The notes: generated by a model not told the origin, from the sequence alone. A stretch of 64,000 nt of DNA from Neckera pumila (GCA_963969595.1 OZ018417.1:188501-252500), one strand, 5' to 3'. Shown: positions 35,654 to 48,222, numbered from the stretch's first letter. Numbers and translations: made by a program.

Positions 35654-35752
35654 CGAGGGTCCCCAATCGCGTGTCCAGCCCTCCTCAATTTCCAACTCCA
35701 CCACGGTGACGTCGGACGCGTCCTTCAGCTATTCGCGTGCCACTTCCACCGG
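35654..35752 (-). pseudogene. Agmatine deiminase-like exon, one stop codon
   Basis: A 99-nt exon with a canonical acceptor (ttgtttgcag) and donor (TCG|GTGAGT), length divisible by three. It encodes ...ARE-stop-LKDASDVTVVELEIEEGWTRDWGPS. Agmatine deiminases (putrescine pathway, guanidine-modifying fold) have an NAR..LP..(I/V)RVVEM..NDSWFRDSGPT segment. The W.RD.GP core, with its Asp that helps hold the guanidino group, is kept here. The in-frame TAG falls where a Gln is usual. Flanking exons (for example the N-terminal MPAEW or the later GGxNxH and catalytic Cys parts) were not found, so this is at best a captured, decayed fragment. Confidence 0.35.
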
Positions 35753-36562
35753 CTGCAAACAAGCAAGCGCTATTGTGAACGCTCATGTAATGATTCATTT
35801 CCAAACATAATCGTATGGAATTCACCGATTTATAGCACCGTAGCTGCTGCTAGTGGTGAGCTCGTGTGCAGGATAGTCATCAACTCAATTTCATGAAGAG
35901 TATTGAGAGCTGAATGAGGCGTTGGTAACGAATTTTTTTACTCACCTAGCCCGGATTGCTGCCAAGCCAAAGAATGGCAAACAGGATCTCAGAAGCTTGC
36001 TCCTCGTCTTCCTCACGAACTTGCACCACGTCGGCGGTTCTGAAGTTGTATCCTCGCGAAATTGCAGCACGTCGGCGTGACGAAACAATGGCAATGTCGC
36101 ACCTCCAACACCGATGCACTACTCCAACCTTACCCCAACGCCATGGACAAGATTCCAGTAAGTGGGGCTTGAAAATAAGAGAGACACAAAAGGAACACAA
36201 AAAGCGAAACCCTAAACTCACGGAAGCCAGGCACTCTATAGTAGAAAGAAGACCTTTGAGATCTAACAAGCTCACAATTCACTGTGGAGGAGCCCGAGAA
36301 GCAGCGACGGGGAGCAGCGACGCGGAGCAGCGACGGCGAGGAGCGACGGTGAGGGAGAGGAGCTGCGAAGCGGAGGTGCGGCAAAGAGGATGAGCAACTA
36401 GGAACTACGACGAGCACTGCCTCAGAGGTAAGACGTGCACCTCATTGTCGACCCCTCGTAGCTACGCGGGGTTTGAATTCTTGGAATGTGCATTTTGGTT
36501 TTAGGGTTGGGAAATAGTTCCATTTCTGTACAATTTTTTTTTTCATGCACAACTGTGCTTTT

Positions 36563-38122
36563 TTGAATCTTTTTTTGAAGACAAAGAATTTGCTATGTTT
36601 CGTGAGGAAATAATTGTTTTTTTAGCCGGTGCTTTTTAAAAAAAGGTATGCCCAATTAAGCTCAAAACGGGGGATGGGAGGCACCAAATACAAAATTGCA
36701 GAAGGTTTCGCTTTTTTTCTATAACTACCTGACCATTGGGATTAATGTTTTTTAATTCCATATAAAAGATATTAATATTTTATATTTTCCTTCTATCATG
36801 TACCTACTTCTACTTAATAATTTTTTAATAATATAAATGAAGAATTTTTGGGTTCTGTTTTCATAGACTCTCAACTCAATTGTCCAATCTGAAAATTTAT
36901 AGATTAAAACTCTTGAGTGCAAAAAGTTTGGATCAAAACTACTTGAAGTCATTAATTCTAGTCCCGCAATGTGTTGAAGATTTGTTTTTCTCACTTTAAT
37001 CCCTAAAGTCCCAAGGCATTTTTCTGTCAAAAACGACTTAAAACTAGCAGTTCTGATGCGTTGATCTAAGAAAAGAGAAAAAGTAATTTTTTTTAGAATC
37101 TAACCATAGGATGTTGTACTAATCTTATCCCAAATCAAATGGAAAAAATTTGATAAAGTTTAACCGCATAGATTAGAAGAAATTAGAATTCAAAGTTGGA
37201 AAAAATTGATTTCTTGAACACTAAATTGCAATTTCGGATGACTTTGATCCCCATTTGTAAAATAAATTTGCACTACAAAATTTTAATTTTTTTTTTTTAT
37301 GTTGAGTAATTGAGTGAATAAACCAGGAAAAAAAATCCCAAAAAATTACACATGATTTTCGTTCTTCAGAAAATTGTGAAGTAGAAGTAGGTCTAAGATT
37401 GAAAGAAAAACTAAATCGTCAATAACTCTAATATGGGATTAAAACATTATAATCCCAATGTTGAGATAGTTTTATCAAGCAAACCTAGACATGTCCACCT
37501 TTTTTTTTTTTAAATTGTGAAAATTGCTTATAGAAATGATTTCTACAAGTTTTTTTTTCAAGAAGATGCTCTAATTGCCCAAAAAATAAGATTGTCCATA
37601 ATTTTCACATAACAAATCCAAATGGAATGAATCAAAGCTTTTCATATAGATAGAAATAAAATCTATGAGAAAATAATTTTTAAAAAAAAAAAAAAAAAAA
37701 AATTGTGTGAGAAGATTTTTGCCCGCCACACCCCAAGAAAAGAAGTTTTGTGCCATAACTTCTGCTCCCGTGCATTGATTCGAATAAAAACTATATTCTT
37801 ATGAAGCTAATGTGTTTTTTTATCTTGAAAAAAAAATTTAGAAAGTAATTATGAATATTGAAGCTGTAGTAGCATGCCCAAAATCCATTTTGTCCTCCGA
37901 GGGGACAGTGGGACTTTAGGGATTAAAAGCAAATATCTTGCAATTTGTGCAGCCAAGAATTATGTAATTTTTCCCACACATTCTCATACAAATTAGGTGT
38001 AGGATCCTACAATTACATTTGGAGGAAAAAGCATTTTTCAATTTTTTTTTTCTCTTTGTTATAAAAATGGCAATTTTGGATGTTTTTTGCCAAAAAAGAA
38101 GGCCTTGAGTCTTCAGGGGTAA
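36563..38122. mobile_element. TTAA MITE, family A copy 8 (outer, interrupted)
   Basis: The left half (about 36563-36995) and right half (37927-38122) are the two parts of one family-A copy, split by another copy at 36996-37926. Its left terminus has decayed or been lost. The right end reads CTTCAGGGGTAAC, lacking one T of TTAA. Confidence 0.65.
36996..37926. mobile_element. TTAA MITE, family A copy 7 (nested in another copy)
   Basis: Starts TTAATCCCTAAAGTCCCAAGG and ends GGGACTTTAGGGATTAA. The host sequence on the two sides, ...ttctcactTTAA and TTAAaagcaaatatcttgc..., rejoins to give the same phrase seen uninterrupted in copy 1 (tcactttaaatgcatatatcttgc at about 1121). That shows directly that one TTAA was duplicated on insertion. 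Confidence 0.9.
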
Positions 38123-41100
38123 CCGAATCAAAAAATTGTTTTATTTATTTATCTTAAATGAACATTTGGAATGACTAGAGAAAACCTAGGATGTGGGCCA
38201 ATTCACCCAAACCATAAACCTTAATGTAAAGCATCGTAGGATTAATTAAGGTTTACCAAAAAATTTGACTTGAAGATCATTGCTAGTTGTGTCCAAGGTA
38301 AAGAATAAGACATCAAAAGCGTAAATTACCTTACTAGTGTACATTGGTACTTGTACATGTTGAATTTGTTTCAAATTCATTGAACTACGTCAGTTAAATT
38401 GACATTATCATACTCACTTTTCTTCACAGAATTTATAAGATAACAACTTTTTCTTAACAAAGATAATTTTCTTATAATGATTGATTTGATAGTTTACAGT
38501 TTTCTGTTATGAAAACAATAGATTAAGACAGAATGCTTGTATACAATTTGGAAGGAGAAATGTAGTGAAGATTTGATGTTTATGAAGTATATTTTTATGA
38601 CCACAATTTTGTAGAGTCAAGATGAAGATTTCCAACACTTATCTAGTATTTTGTAAATACATTATATTGGCAATGGAAAAAAGATTCAAATACATTTTGA
38701 CACATATTATTTGAACATATGAAGAAGTTGTGCAGTTTGAATTAATATGTTTCTTGCAAGAGTATTATAATTCAATACTATGGTCTATAAGATGTTCAAG
38801 TACTAATAATAGTTGTGGACATATGAATATTGTAATTTATGTGTCATTATGTGGTTAGGATGTGGTTATTACATGTAAGGGAAGTTGATGATGTTTGCAC
38901 ACATTTTGAAGTACTTAGTAGATTAAGGGTTTTATGAAACTTTTGCCCTCTGTGTCATGGATTTTTGTATGTACATTGCAGTATAGTTAATGATAATTCA
39001 TTTTTAGTAAGATAGAACTCTAGAAGTGAATAATGTACAACTGTATCTACAATCATGGCTTAATATTCAACTTGATGTACAAATGTTGTGCTTTTTATAA
39101 GCCATAGAATTAGGAAGAGGTAGTAGTCAACTTCCATCATTGCAGTGGATTTATTATTTGGAGGAATTACTCAAGCATATATATGTATATATATTACTAT
39201 TCAATGCTGAAAATTAAAAAATATTTTTAATACTAGATAGAATATGAAAGATTTTAGGACGGCATGTGAACACAGTTGAATAAAAATTGATTGAATATAA
39301 TAATTATGTTGTTAGTATTGAATATATTGCATTTTTTTTTTTCAATAATATTGAAGCATTTAGTGATTACATGTTTGCTTAACTTTATAGTATCAAGAAG
39401 AATTGCGGTGTATGTGCCTCTATTAGAATTTTGAGTCTTTGCTTTGCTTAAGAATTCATTTCTGGTTTTTAAAGAATAAAAACAAGATGGAGTTGTTGTG
39501 GGTAATTTGAGCAGCCTAATTACAAAGCTTTATCTCACTTCATGCACATAAATGTAGCAAGAGTGATAATATCATGTTGTAATTTGATGTGAATTAGTTC
39601 AATCAAAAATAATTTTTGATAAGTTTGGTTTGTTTTAGAGATTTGTTTGTTTAAAAAAATATTGAACAAATGAATTTAGAATGGAAGAAATGAATTATGC
39701 CTTATGTTGATTTTATTTTGTGGGCAATCAATGTAGTACAAATATATGAATTCATAATTTGAATAGAATTTATGGAAATGACTAGAAGAAACATACAAAG
39801 TGCACTCCTTTGGGAGATAGTTCCATGCAATCAAAATCCAATTTGTCACATCTCAATTGCATTGCAGAGCCAAATGTCATTATCTTCTAAAATTTGAAAA
39901 ATAGTCTTCTGAATTTCTAAACTTCATACGGCAGACAACACTTTTGTAAAGGTTGAGTGAACTATTTTTGAAATTTTAGAACATTCACCTTGCAATAGGT
40001 GATAATTTTCACATCATTATTTCTGAAGGACATATTCAAGAAAGGGAATTGAAGAGTCTTGGACTTGGATAGATTTTTCTGAAACGTAATTCAGTATTAT
40101 TCTTTGAATTTGTTTTTGTTTTAAATTAAGTGAGTGAGGGCTTTAGAACACAAGAAGAAAGTAATTCACATCAAATTACAACATGATATTATCACTCTTA
40201 TACATTAGTACTTGCTTCATAATTTAGAACATATTAAGGCAGTTAAATAGTCTTGAGGAATTTCACTTTTTTTTTTCTACCGCACTGAATGCAACGCTTT
40301 TAAAACTCAATGTAATACATTCCAACTTTATATAAGAATGGCTGAAAAATCTATGGATTGGAACAATGTGGATGTAAAATACAAACAATAGAGAGTGTTT
40401 ATAGATTATTAGAGTATTAAGAATTTGATATTGTAAGATACACGTGTCGAATATGCCAATGCAAGTGTTGTAATAGTATGGATTTCTAGCAAAATAAATG
40501 TTGAAATGTTGATATATGAGATCAAAGAGACATTTGCAAAGAAGAAAAAGTGCGTGCTTTGTCACGAGCTTTGTCATGCACGTCAATCCCAATTAGTGTA
40601 TTCTAGATGTTCTTATTTGTCTTATATGTGTGAAATGAAGATTATAAACGTTGTTCTTAGAAGTTTCTGCTTCGTTTATATTATATTTAGAAAATTAAAA
40701 GCAAACTTGGCAAGTAGTAGTACAAGAGGTAGTGGAGACAACGATTGTAGAAATCAACAATTTAGAACAAAATAGTTTGAAACGGAACGAGTTATTACTT
40801 TTGTTAAAATTAGAGGTATTGAGTACAATTTTAAAAAGTTTTTAAAGAAGTTTGAATGTTGCATTCAAATAATATTGGATATTATTAGTTAATGTAGCAT
40901 CAAATGGTAGAATGTAGATATGATTTATGGATTCTTTTATACAACATTGTTACAATTTGTTTAGGATGTGATGGGCATTTTTGTAATACCGTATCTTGTG
41001 AGTGATAAAAATGTAAATGGCCCTATGGTTCCAATGCCGAACTTGGAGTTCAACGTGCTGTCCTCTATTATTAAGTAGAGTTCATAGTGATTGTAATGAA

Positions 41101-41924
41101 ATCATACGACCATATTCTTGTGAATGCCCAATTTTTTAATTAATTCATGTTTCACAATATGTGATTATTGAGGAATATATATAGAGAGTTCTGAATGTGG
41201 TTATGAATTCCTGTAAGGTTGGAAGGTGCACAATAATTATACTGGCAAATGTTCCATTTGAAAAAATGTGAGATTGCAATGTGAAAGAAACTTTTTATAA
41301 GTAATTTCAAAGTTCTACACTTCATCATGCAAACAAATATTGAGGAGTGAACAAAGTACAGTAAATGAAAGAACTAAGCTTCTGTAGACATGGTATTTAA
41401 AATTTGATATTTGACTTTGTATTTATAGTATCTGAAGTATGAGTACTAATTCTTGAATTGGAATTAAAATATGTCTGAAGTACATGTAGATATATTTCAA
41501 ATTTGAAATGATTTCATGATGTTAATAAAAAGATATGAAGGTCTAACCCATGTTATAAGAAGGACAGGAAAACTCAATAGAGTAGATTATGAGAATGGTA
41601 TGTTGTGTTAAGGAACTTAGTAAGAATTAGCAATGTCCATTTCATTTGCCTTAATTACATGAAGGAAGTTGTAGAACATGTTAGAAATGATAGCAAAATT
41701 TATTGCAGTTTTATGGAAGATATATTTGAATTGGTTAATGCATTACAATTTTTTTTTTAACAAGAAAAGAATACTAGGTTGACATTACCAAAAATTTAGT
41801 ATGAATTGAAGGGAATTGATGAGTTGATTTCTTTTTTTATAGCAAAAAAACTTATGTCTTCATTTCTTGGCCTAACAATGCCATGCACATGTGAATGGTA
41901 TAACAACAAAAGCAAACAACAATT
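38123..41924. other. AT-rich interior of the giant element, 5' side of right gene
   Basis: No gene recognised. The sequence is transcribed-looking only in being free of known repeats; the promoter and any 5' untranslated exons of the right gene are expected here but cannot be pointed to. Confidence 0.35.
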
Positions 41925-44900
41925 ATGGATGTCAGAGGTTTCGGGAGTCCTGTGGCACTTCCGGCGATAGCAACAACGGGAGGGCCCACTGGAGGGAGTG
42001 TTGGACAAAGGATAGTCCGAGCCTATCGTGCAATTTTTTTTGAAAGCAATAGTATTGAAAGGCATGACGTTAGAACAGAGAGGAGGGTAGACACCGTGGA
42101 ACTGCTCTCAGAAGGTGGAGGAGTTGTTGGAACTGCAGCCATTGATGAGAGTATTCTACCCGGAATGGAGCTGCATCATGTTAAGCTATGCCCTCATGAG
42201 GTTGCTGTGAAGGTGTTGCATATTGTAGATACAACAATTTGGACGGGAGAACTAGTAGGGGAGCGTCTTGGTCAGTGTGTGGGGTTGGTGATTTGGTGGA
42301 AGAAATCAAGACTCCATACTACAAGACAAGAAATAGCAAGTATTGCAGAATCTGGTGGAGGACAAAATTGTACCTTCTCTCCTGTAGCAACATCGGAGTT
42401 TGAGTTCCACGAGAGCAATAGTAGTCCTGGTCCATCGGAAATATCTCAGAGCACCCCTGGTACTAGTAGCACCCCTCATCATAGGTCTCCAAGAATCGAA
42501 CAGTTGAATAGCTTTGGAAACAATGTAGAGGTGAGAGATGGGTTACCGGATTGTAGTAGTACCCAAAGTTATTCTATGGCAACCCGAAGGAGACGAGAAC
42601 GAGGACCACGTGTTAGAGGAAAAGCATTAAGTCAGAAAGTGACCTTGCAGAGTGTATTGGCAGCCAAAAATAAAGGTGGATGCAAGCAAAATTGTTTGAC
42701 AAAAATAGACGAGAAGTACATATTGAACCAGAGGTACATGGCATGGGGACAGAAGTACGAGTTTTGATCAACGTGGATGCTACAGATGTTGAGCACTTTC
42801 TACAGAAGAACGGAAAGGGAGAAGAGAGACAAGTATAAGACTAAATTGGATGGCTTCCATGTTTGCAATGCTTGCTACGCTACAGCACTTGGTTACTTGC
42901 AACGGCGGTTCAAACAATTGAAGCAATCCCAGCAGGTATATGGAAGAGTGGCTGCGATACATGGAAACACATGTCACTTGAGAGAAGGAGCGAAATTGTC
43001 TGCAGTACGTAAGAGCTTTGAAGAGTTTGTGAAGGAAGCTGGATGCACTCAACCCCACAGACAAATACGAAGGAAGGCAGACAACAGCATAGTACCATTG
43101 ATATTGTTACCCATGAACACAACGAAGGTGGATGTATTCAACTACATCAACAAAGAAGTGAAGAAGATGGTAGATGGGGAGCCACTGTCCCTCGCTTCTT
43201 TCCATCGGTTGTGGCGCAAGAAATTTCCACATGTACAGATTCCCCCATATTCCTGATTTTCAAAATGTTACCATTGTTGGGAATATAAATGTGGAATGGA
43301 AGGTACAACTAATGTAGCAGCGCATGCGAAGATAAAGAAGTGGTACATTATACACATCCAACATCAAATGGAAGAGAGGCGCGATTATTGGCTGTTCAAG
43401 AGGTCAGCAATGATAACACTGAACTTGTACATGTGTTTGATAGTGGACAGCATGGACCAAAACACGACCATGGTTCCAAAGATGAGGCAAACCGTGAAGA
43501 ACATTGAATCTTGATTTGTGAAAACTCAACTTTGTGGAGTACTGGTGCATGGGATTGGATTGTATGCAGATGTGTGGATTGACGCACACCATAAGCATGA
43601 CAGCAATCAAGTGATAACTACAGTAATGCACGTGATATCTAATGTACGGAGACGGAAGGGGAAGCTGCCGCCGACTTTGCAAATTCAAGCGGACAATACA
43701 ACTCGTCAAAACAAGAACATATACATGTTTGCCTTGTATGCAACACTAGTGGGTATGGGTTACTTCCAAGAGGTGCCATTATGTTTTCTAATTGTAGGGC
43801 ACACACATGAAGACATAGACCAACGGTTTAGTATAATTTCGAACATGCTGAAGAGGACCAACATTGATTCTCTAGATGAGTTGTTGTTTTTGGTTGAGAA
43901 AGGGACATCATACACAGAGTCCTTTGTCAGTGCACGAAAACTTGAGAATGTTCATGATTGGAAATCATTCATCACACCACACCTTCTAAGGGGGGGAGAC
44001 CAATTGACAGGGATAATGTTTCCACATCACATGAGGTTCTACATGGAGAATGGAATGCCTAGAGTTCAGCACAAGCACTTCAGCAAGGACGCGTGGGGAC
44101 CGGCAGAAGGGCACATGTGTTTACAATCCGTACCAAGCCCAACAGAGAAGCCCGATCTAGCAGAGGTGTTTGCAGCAGATGAAAGAGAGCTGAGGGCGCT
44201 CGAAGATTTCATTGTATATAAGGACAAATGTGTGGAGAGAGGAATGCACGTGGAGAAGAACCTTGAAGCAAAAAAGAAAACAGAAGAGTTCAAGAAGTAT
44301 TTGAGAGAATTTCCCAATATAGATAGAAAGGTGGAGCGGGACTTATCGTTTTGGCCATCAAGAGTTGAAGGGAACGAAAGGGATCACACGGAGTTGAATA
44401 GAGTTCCTGTTGAAGGAGAAGAATCGAACGTGATGTTGGCTGCAATAGACTTAATCATGGCAACAATGCCAAATCCAGAGGCACAAGGCTACTTCAGTCC
44501 CCGAAGGAACAAACCAGTACAACTGTCGGGGAATAGGGCCTCGAGAAGAAAGAAGGTGAAAGAAGGCACAGATACAACTGCAACAACAAGCGTAGAGGAA
44601 GGGCAAGATCCATTTCCAGTGTTCAAACCAGAAAAAGACCTACGAGTTGGACAATTTATAGTCCTCAGTGTGGAGGCAACTAAAGTACGAGAAGACGTGC
44701 GGTTTTTTCTCGGGAAGGTGTTGGAGTTTGGTCAGTGCAAGCGAGCAGCAAAGATGAAAGTGATATGGTATTGGCCAATTCAGAGGGCAGGAAATGGCAT
44801 AGGTGGAAGCTCAAGCAAAGAGTGTTATGCAAATTGCATGGAAGCATCGTGGGAGCCTTCTTGTGAACAACATGGATGGATAGAGAAAGAAGCTGCTATT

Positions 44901-45095
44901 TTCTCATGAATAAATATACCTATAAAATCAAGAAGCGGGATTGTGCAAGATGAAAGCGTATGAGTTTATGAAGAGGTAACGGAGGAAGAAGTCAGTATCC
45001 CAATACTAGCGAAACCTCATTTGCTAGAATACATTGCAATGCAGATGGAGGAGTTGAACAATGAACGTTTGCGGAATTACGTACATGCATATTGA
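41925..45095 (+). pseudogene. Right gene of giant element: transposase-like protein with only TGA interruptions
   Basis: One plus-strand frame from ATG 41925 to a TGA at 45093. It contains no TAA or TAG and is interrupted by TGA at 42765, 43254, 43512, 44907 and 44961. The N-terminal 280 codons are low in recognisable domains and end in a basic RRRRERGPRVRGKA patch. Then come a Cys cluster (VCNACYA, later CYHCWEYKC), VDSMDQ, QADNTTRQNKN and VGHTHEDIDQRFS. These last three look like the Asp, Asp and acidic positions of an RNase H-fold DDE-type nuclease, as in transposase-derived proteins with a GHTHEDID motif (I think DUF7869-related, not verified). Residues near the C-terminus (LRVGQFIVLS...FFLGKVLE...VIWYWP) resemble a small Tudor/BAH-like barrel. 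It would mobilise the element if intact. Confidence 0.65.
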
Positions 45096-45482
45096 AGTGA
45101 AGTATTACATTTAGGAGGACTTATAGGAGTTGTCAATGTAGCATATATTTATTGTCAATAGGAGTGGACTTGAGCTTATCTATTTGAGTATATGCAAATG
45201 TTGAAGCTATTTGCACTTACAAAAATCATTTTTAATAATGATATACAGAATTTTGTATATGTATCAAGGAAAATCATGTGTAGTACTTCATGAATGCCAA
45301 AAAGAATGGCTCAAATACAATCATTGCACAAAGAAGAATGAATGTCTCATTCTACAATTTTCTATAATTCCAGAAAAACCAAAATGGCCCCCCCCCCCCC
45401 CCCCCCCTTTTTTTTGGTGAAGAGCTCAATTTTGCTTGTATGATTTGTAAGTGTAGTTTTAGAAGGCCAAGTGCAAAAATGA

Positions 45483-47220
45483 CGAATTTTGTATTTCTAG
45501 TAGAATTCTATAAATGAAGTTTTTGTAATCAAAATTCATCCAAAACTTCAAAATCCTCTAGTTCATTTTAGGAATATTAAATTAAGGAGATTAAACACTA
45601 AAATTTGATCCAATACTTTGGACCCCTATATTTTTTCTTATGCATTTGTAATTAGATTTGTAGTATCATTTCAAAATTGGCACAACATGGCCTACAACAT
45701 TATAAATTCAAAATTTCCATAAAAATCAATTGAAATTCAAGTACACTAGTAGTTTTTCCTCTACACGGTAGTCAAAACTACAAAAACCTAATTTTCACTA
45801 GCTTTAATCTTTTCTACTTAACAACTTGAGGCTTGAAATCTTAGATTAAACATCACAAAAAGCTTTTCTATTGCTTGGCCTACCAATTACACAATGGCTG
45901 ACATACAATCCTAGAAATTTTACATTGAAGAAACAAAAACCCGGATGTACATGCTTTATTTCAATGATGGGGATAAACTGCTCATAGGATATTAGATTGC
46001 TCTCTCAATTAATGGACTTTTTCTATCCCTAGATTTTTGAATGGATCAAGATCCGCGACCACTACAAGTCTTATCAAATTTTTTTGATTTGAAATAAAAC
46101 TTGAATTAGACATACCAACCCTAGTGGAAGTAATCTAAATTGTATCTTAGGTATGAGGTGGAAAAGTAAAAAAATGAAGAACTAAAAGGGAAAAGTAGCC
46201 CCCAATAAAACTAAAGAGATTTGATTGCATTTGTACTAGTCTTCCAAGCCAAACTATTAATCTAATTTGTTAATAATTTTTTTGTTTTGTTTTAAAGAAA
46301 ACAAAATTTATTCCTATCTAATATTATTGAGACTGAAGAAGGCTGAAGAAACTTATCATAGTAGCAAAGAGAGGCAATAAACTTCTCTCTATTCAAATAG
46401 ACATACAGTCTTGTCCTAATTTCAAACCTAGAGAGTGCCTTCCAATAGCATTCAAGAACCCTAACAACAAGATCTAGGTGTTTACAAAGTCTTAGCTTAG
46501 TATCTAGCACAAAAAAAAAGATATAACAAGTAGATTAAGACACAAAAAAAATAAAAATCCACAATATAACCTCCAGTGGGTAACCTAGACCTTTATTCAC
46601 TCAATTAGAAGTAACTTTTGCACATAAGCTCTAAACAAAATGAACCATAACTTTTTATAAAACTTACAAATAACACACTTTTATCAAATTTTTAAGCAAA
46701 ATAAGAACTATGTAGTATACTATGTGCACCCAAAGTGATAGCTTTTGGTATTCCAAGGCAACTAACCTTTTTCTAATCAATAAAATGTAACTTCTACATA
46801 CAAGTCAAAATAGGATAAATCTTATCTTTTAAAATCTAAAAATAGAAAGATTCCACCTACAACATTTCAACACCTATCAAAAGTATTTTAGAAACCTCAT
46901 GCAAGGAAAAATGATATTTTTCTAAATCTATCAATTATAGTGTAAAAAATGTAGAAAATAGCTTGATGAGTGGAATGGACATAGTAATGAAATGAGATGG
47001 AGAATGATGATGAGTGTTGATCTTATCCTATTTGAATTTATTTACTTTTACAAGCTCCACATTCCTTGCCTTTACAAGCTCTTTTTTTTCAAGCTTGAAA
47101 CTTCAACTTCTCACATAAATTAAATTATTACTAACATAAATTCTCCTACTTTGTCTAGTTAACATTGACTTTAAATTTTTATAAACCACTTGGCTTGATA
47201 AAGGACAAGCAAGGTAGTTG
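45483..47220. other. AT-rich non-coding stretch
   Basis: Lies outside the giant element. No gene or repeat recognised. The minus-strand frame at 46292-46510 has no family resemblance. Confidence 0.4.
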
Positions 47221-47668
47221 CATTCTAAGAAAAATCAACCCTTGAAAGGTCTGCTTTCCTTCATAAAGGGGTTGTGAGTTTTCCGCAATGGAACTCACAG
47301 CCCTTTTAGCTAGGCCACAATAAAAAATATTGAAAATATTAAAATATTGGAAAATATTGGAAAATATTGGAAAATTTTGAAAAATATTAAAATTATAATA
47401 AAAATATATACACAGTAATTTTAAAATAATTTAAAAAAATAATTTTTTTTCAAAATTTCAAAATTTCTTGTTTTTTTAATAATACTATTTTTTTTCAATT
47501 TTTTTTTCAATTTTTTCAACTATTTTATTGAACTGTTCCAACCAAATTAGGTCCAAGAATTCATTGGCCTCCATTTTTTTTTTTTTTTTTTTTTCCTGTT
47601 TATTTGTCCAATGTTCCCAGCTGTCCAAGAACTCACAAGCCTCTTGAGGGCTCATTTTTCTTGTGATG
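47221..47668. mobile_element. CATTAG-family MITE, copy 3 (divergent)
   Basis: The left end CATTCTAAGAAAAATCAACC and the complement of the right end (CATCACAAGAAAAATGAGCC) agree at about 14 of 20 positions. Inside: ttccgcaatggaactcacagccc, a tandem of aaaatattgg, a T-run, then gttcccagctgtccaag. Layout as in 13482-14008. Non-coding. Confidence 0.5.
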
Positions 47669-48171
47669 ATTTTGCACTACCTCACTCCTTACACCTCCAC
47701 ATATTTTATAAACTAATCTACTTACATCCTTAACTTCACAACTAAAGGCTAGACTTTTGACTTTTTTTTGTATTTTTTTCTTCTAAATCTTTGAATTAAA
47801 GGTTCTTCATACATAACTCATGTCTTTAGAAAATCAACTTTACATCATACTTTCATGCATTTAGCTTCAAAGTCATTGGTGACTATTGTTACCACCAATT
47901 ATTTAGCATTCAAATAGCTAAAGACCTCTATTTACACACAAATTTTTTCTTAAGACATTTCAAAATGCTTAATTTGCTGCAGGAATGGATAAATCTAGCA
48001 TTCATATCAGAAGTAGTAAAGCTAAATCATTACATGAGATTCGGGGGTCTTAGAAGGATGTGAGTTCCCCTGCTGTCTGCTGCGTTCCCGCAGTCTGGGA
48101 ACGCGCAGCAGCAGCTGGCTGACGTGGTCGAGGGACTGTCACGTCACTTTTTTCAAAAAAAAAAAAAAAAA

Positions 48172-48222
48172 TTTTTTTTGCTTAGAATGATATTTTGGTA
48201 AAATAATTTTTTTTTTTTTTTT
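48172..48222 (+). repeat. Left copy of the retroelement target duplication
   Basis: Eight T, the core gcttagaatgatattttgg, then taaaataa and sixteen T. The identical series follows the 3' direct repeat from 55378. The T-runs make the exact length uncertain. Confidence 0.75.

Larger units (their letters stand above)
33400..36500. other. GC-richer block inside the giant element
   Basis: Base composition rises compared with both sides. It contains a 156-bp tandem duplication (34570-34881), a deiminase-like decayed exon (35654-35752), and several good-looking splice signals such as CTAG|GTGAGT on the minus strand at about 35945. The longer open frames here overlap in opposite strands, and I could not turn them into a gene. 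Captured host DNA is a reasonable guess. Confidence 0.4.
19747..45482. mobile_element. Giant DNA transposon, about 25.7 kb, two divergent genes
   Basis: The left end reads TCAT, a T-run, then GCACTTGGCC (19747-19767). The right end is its inverted copy, GGCCAAGTGCAAAAATGA (45465-45482); only the length of the T-run differs. The pentamer CGAAT lies directly outside each end (19742-19746 and 45483-45487), as expected for a 5-bp target duplication. Each end has a gene pointing outward: minus-strand frames ending at 20226, plus-strand frames ending near 45095. Inside are nested insertions (22789-26545 and 36996-37926) and a GC-richer block at 33.4-36.5 kb. Being seen whole, with one gene at each end, argues for a single unit, but the ends are short, so confidence is moderate. 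The superfamily is not identified. Confidence 0.6.

Noticed and set aside
35946..36417. Overlapping frames of about 95-145 codons on both strands
   Set aside because: No family recognised, no consistent splice model; GC-rich shadow effects are enough to explain them.
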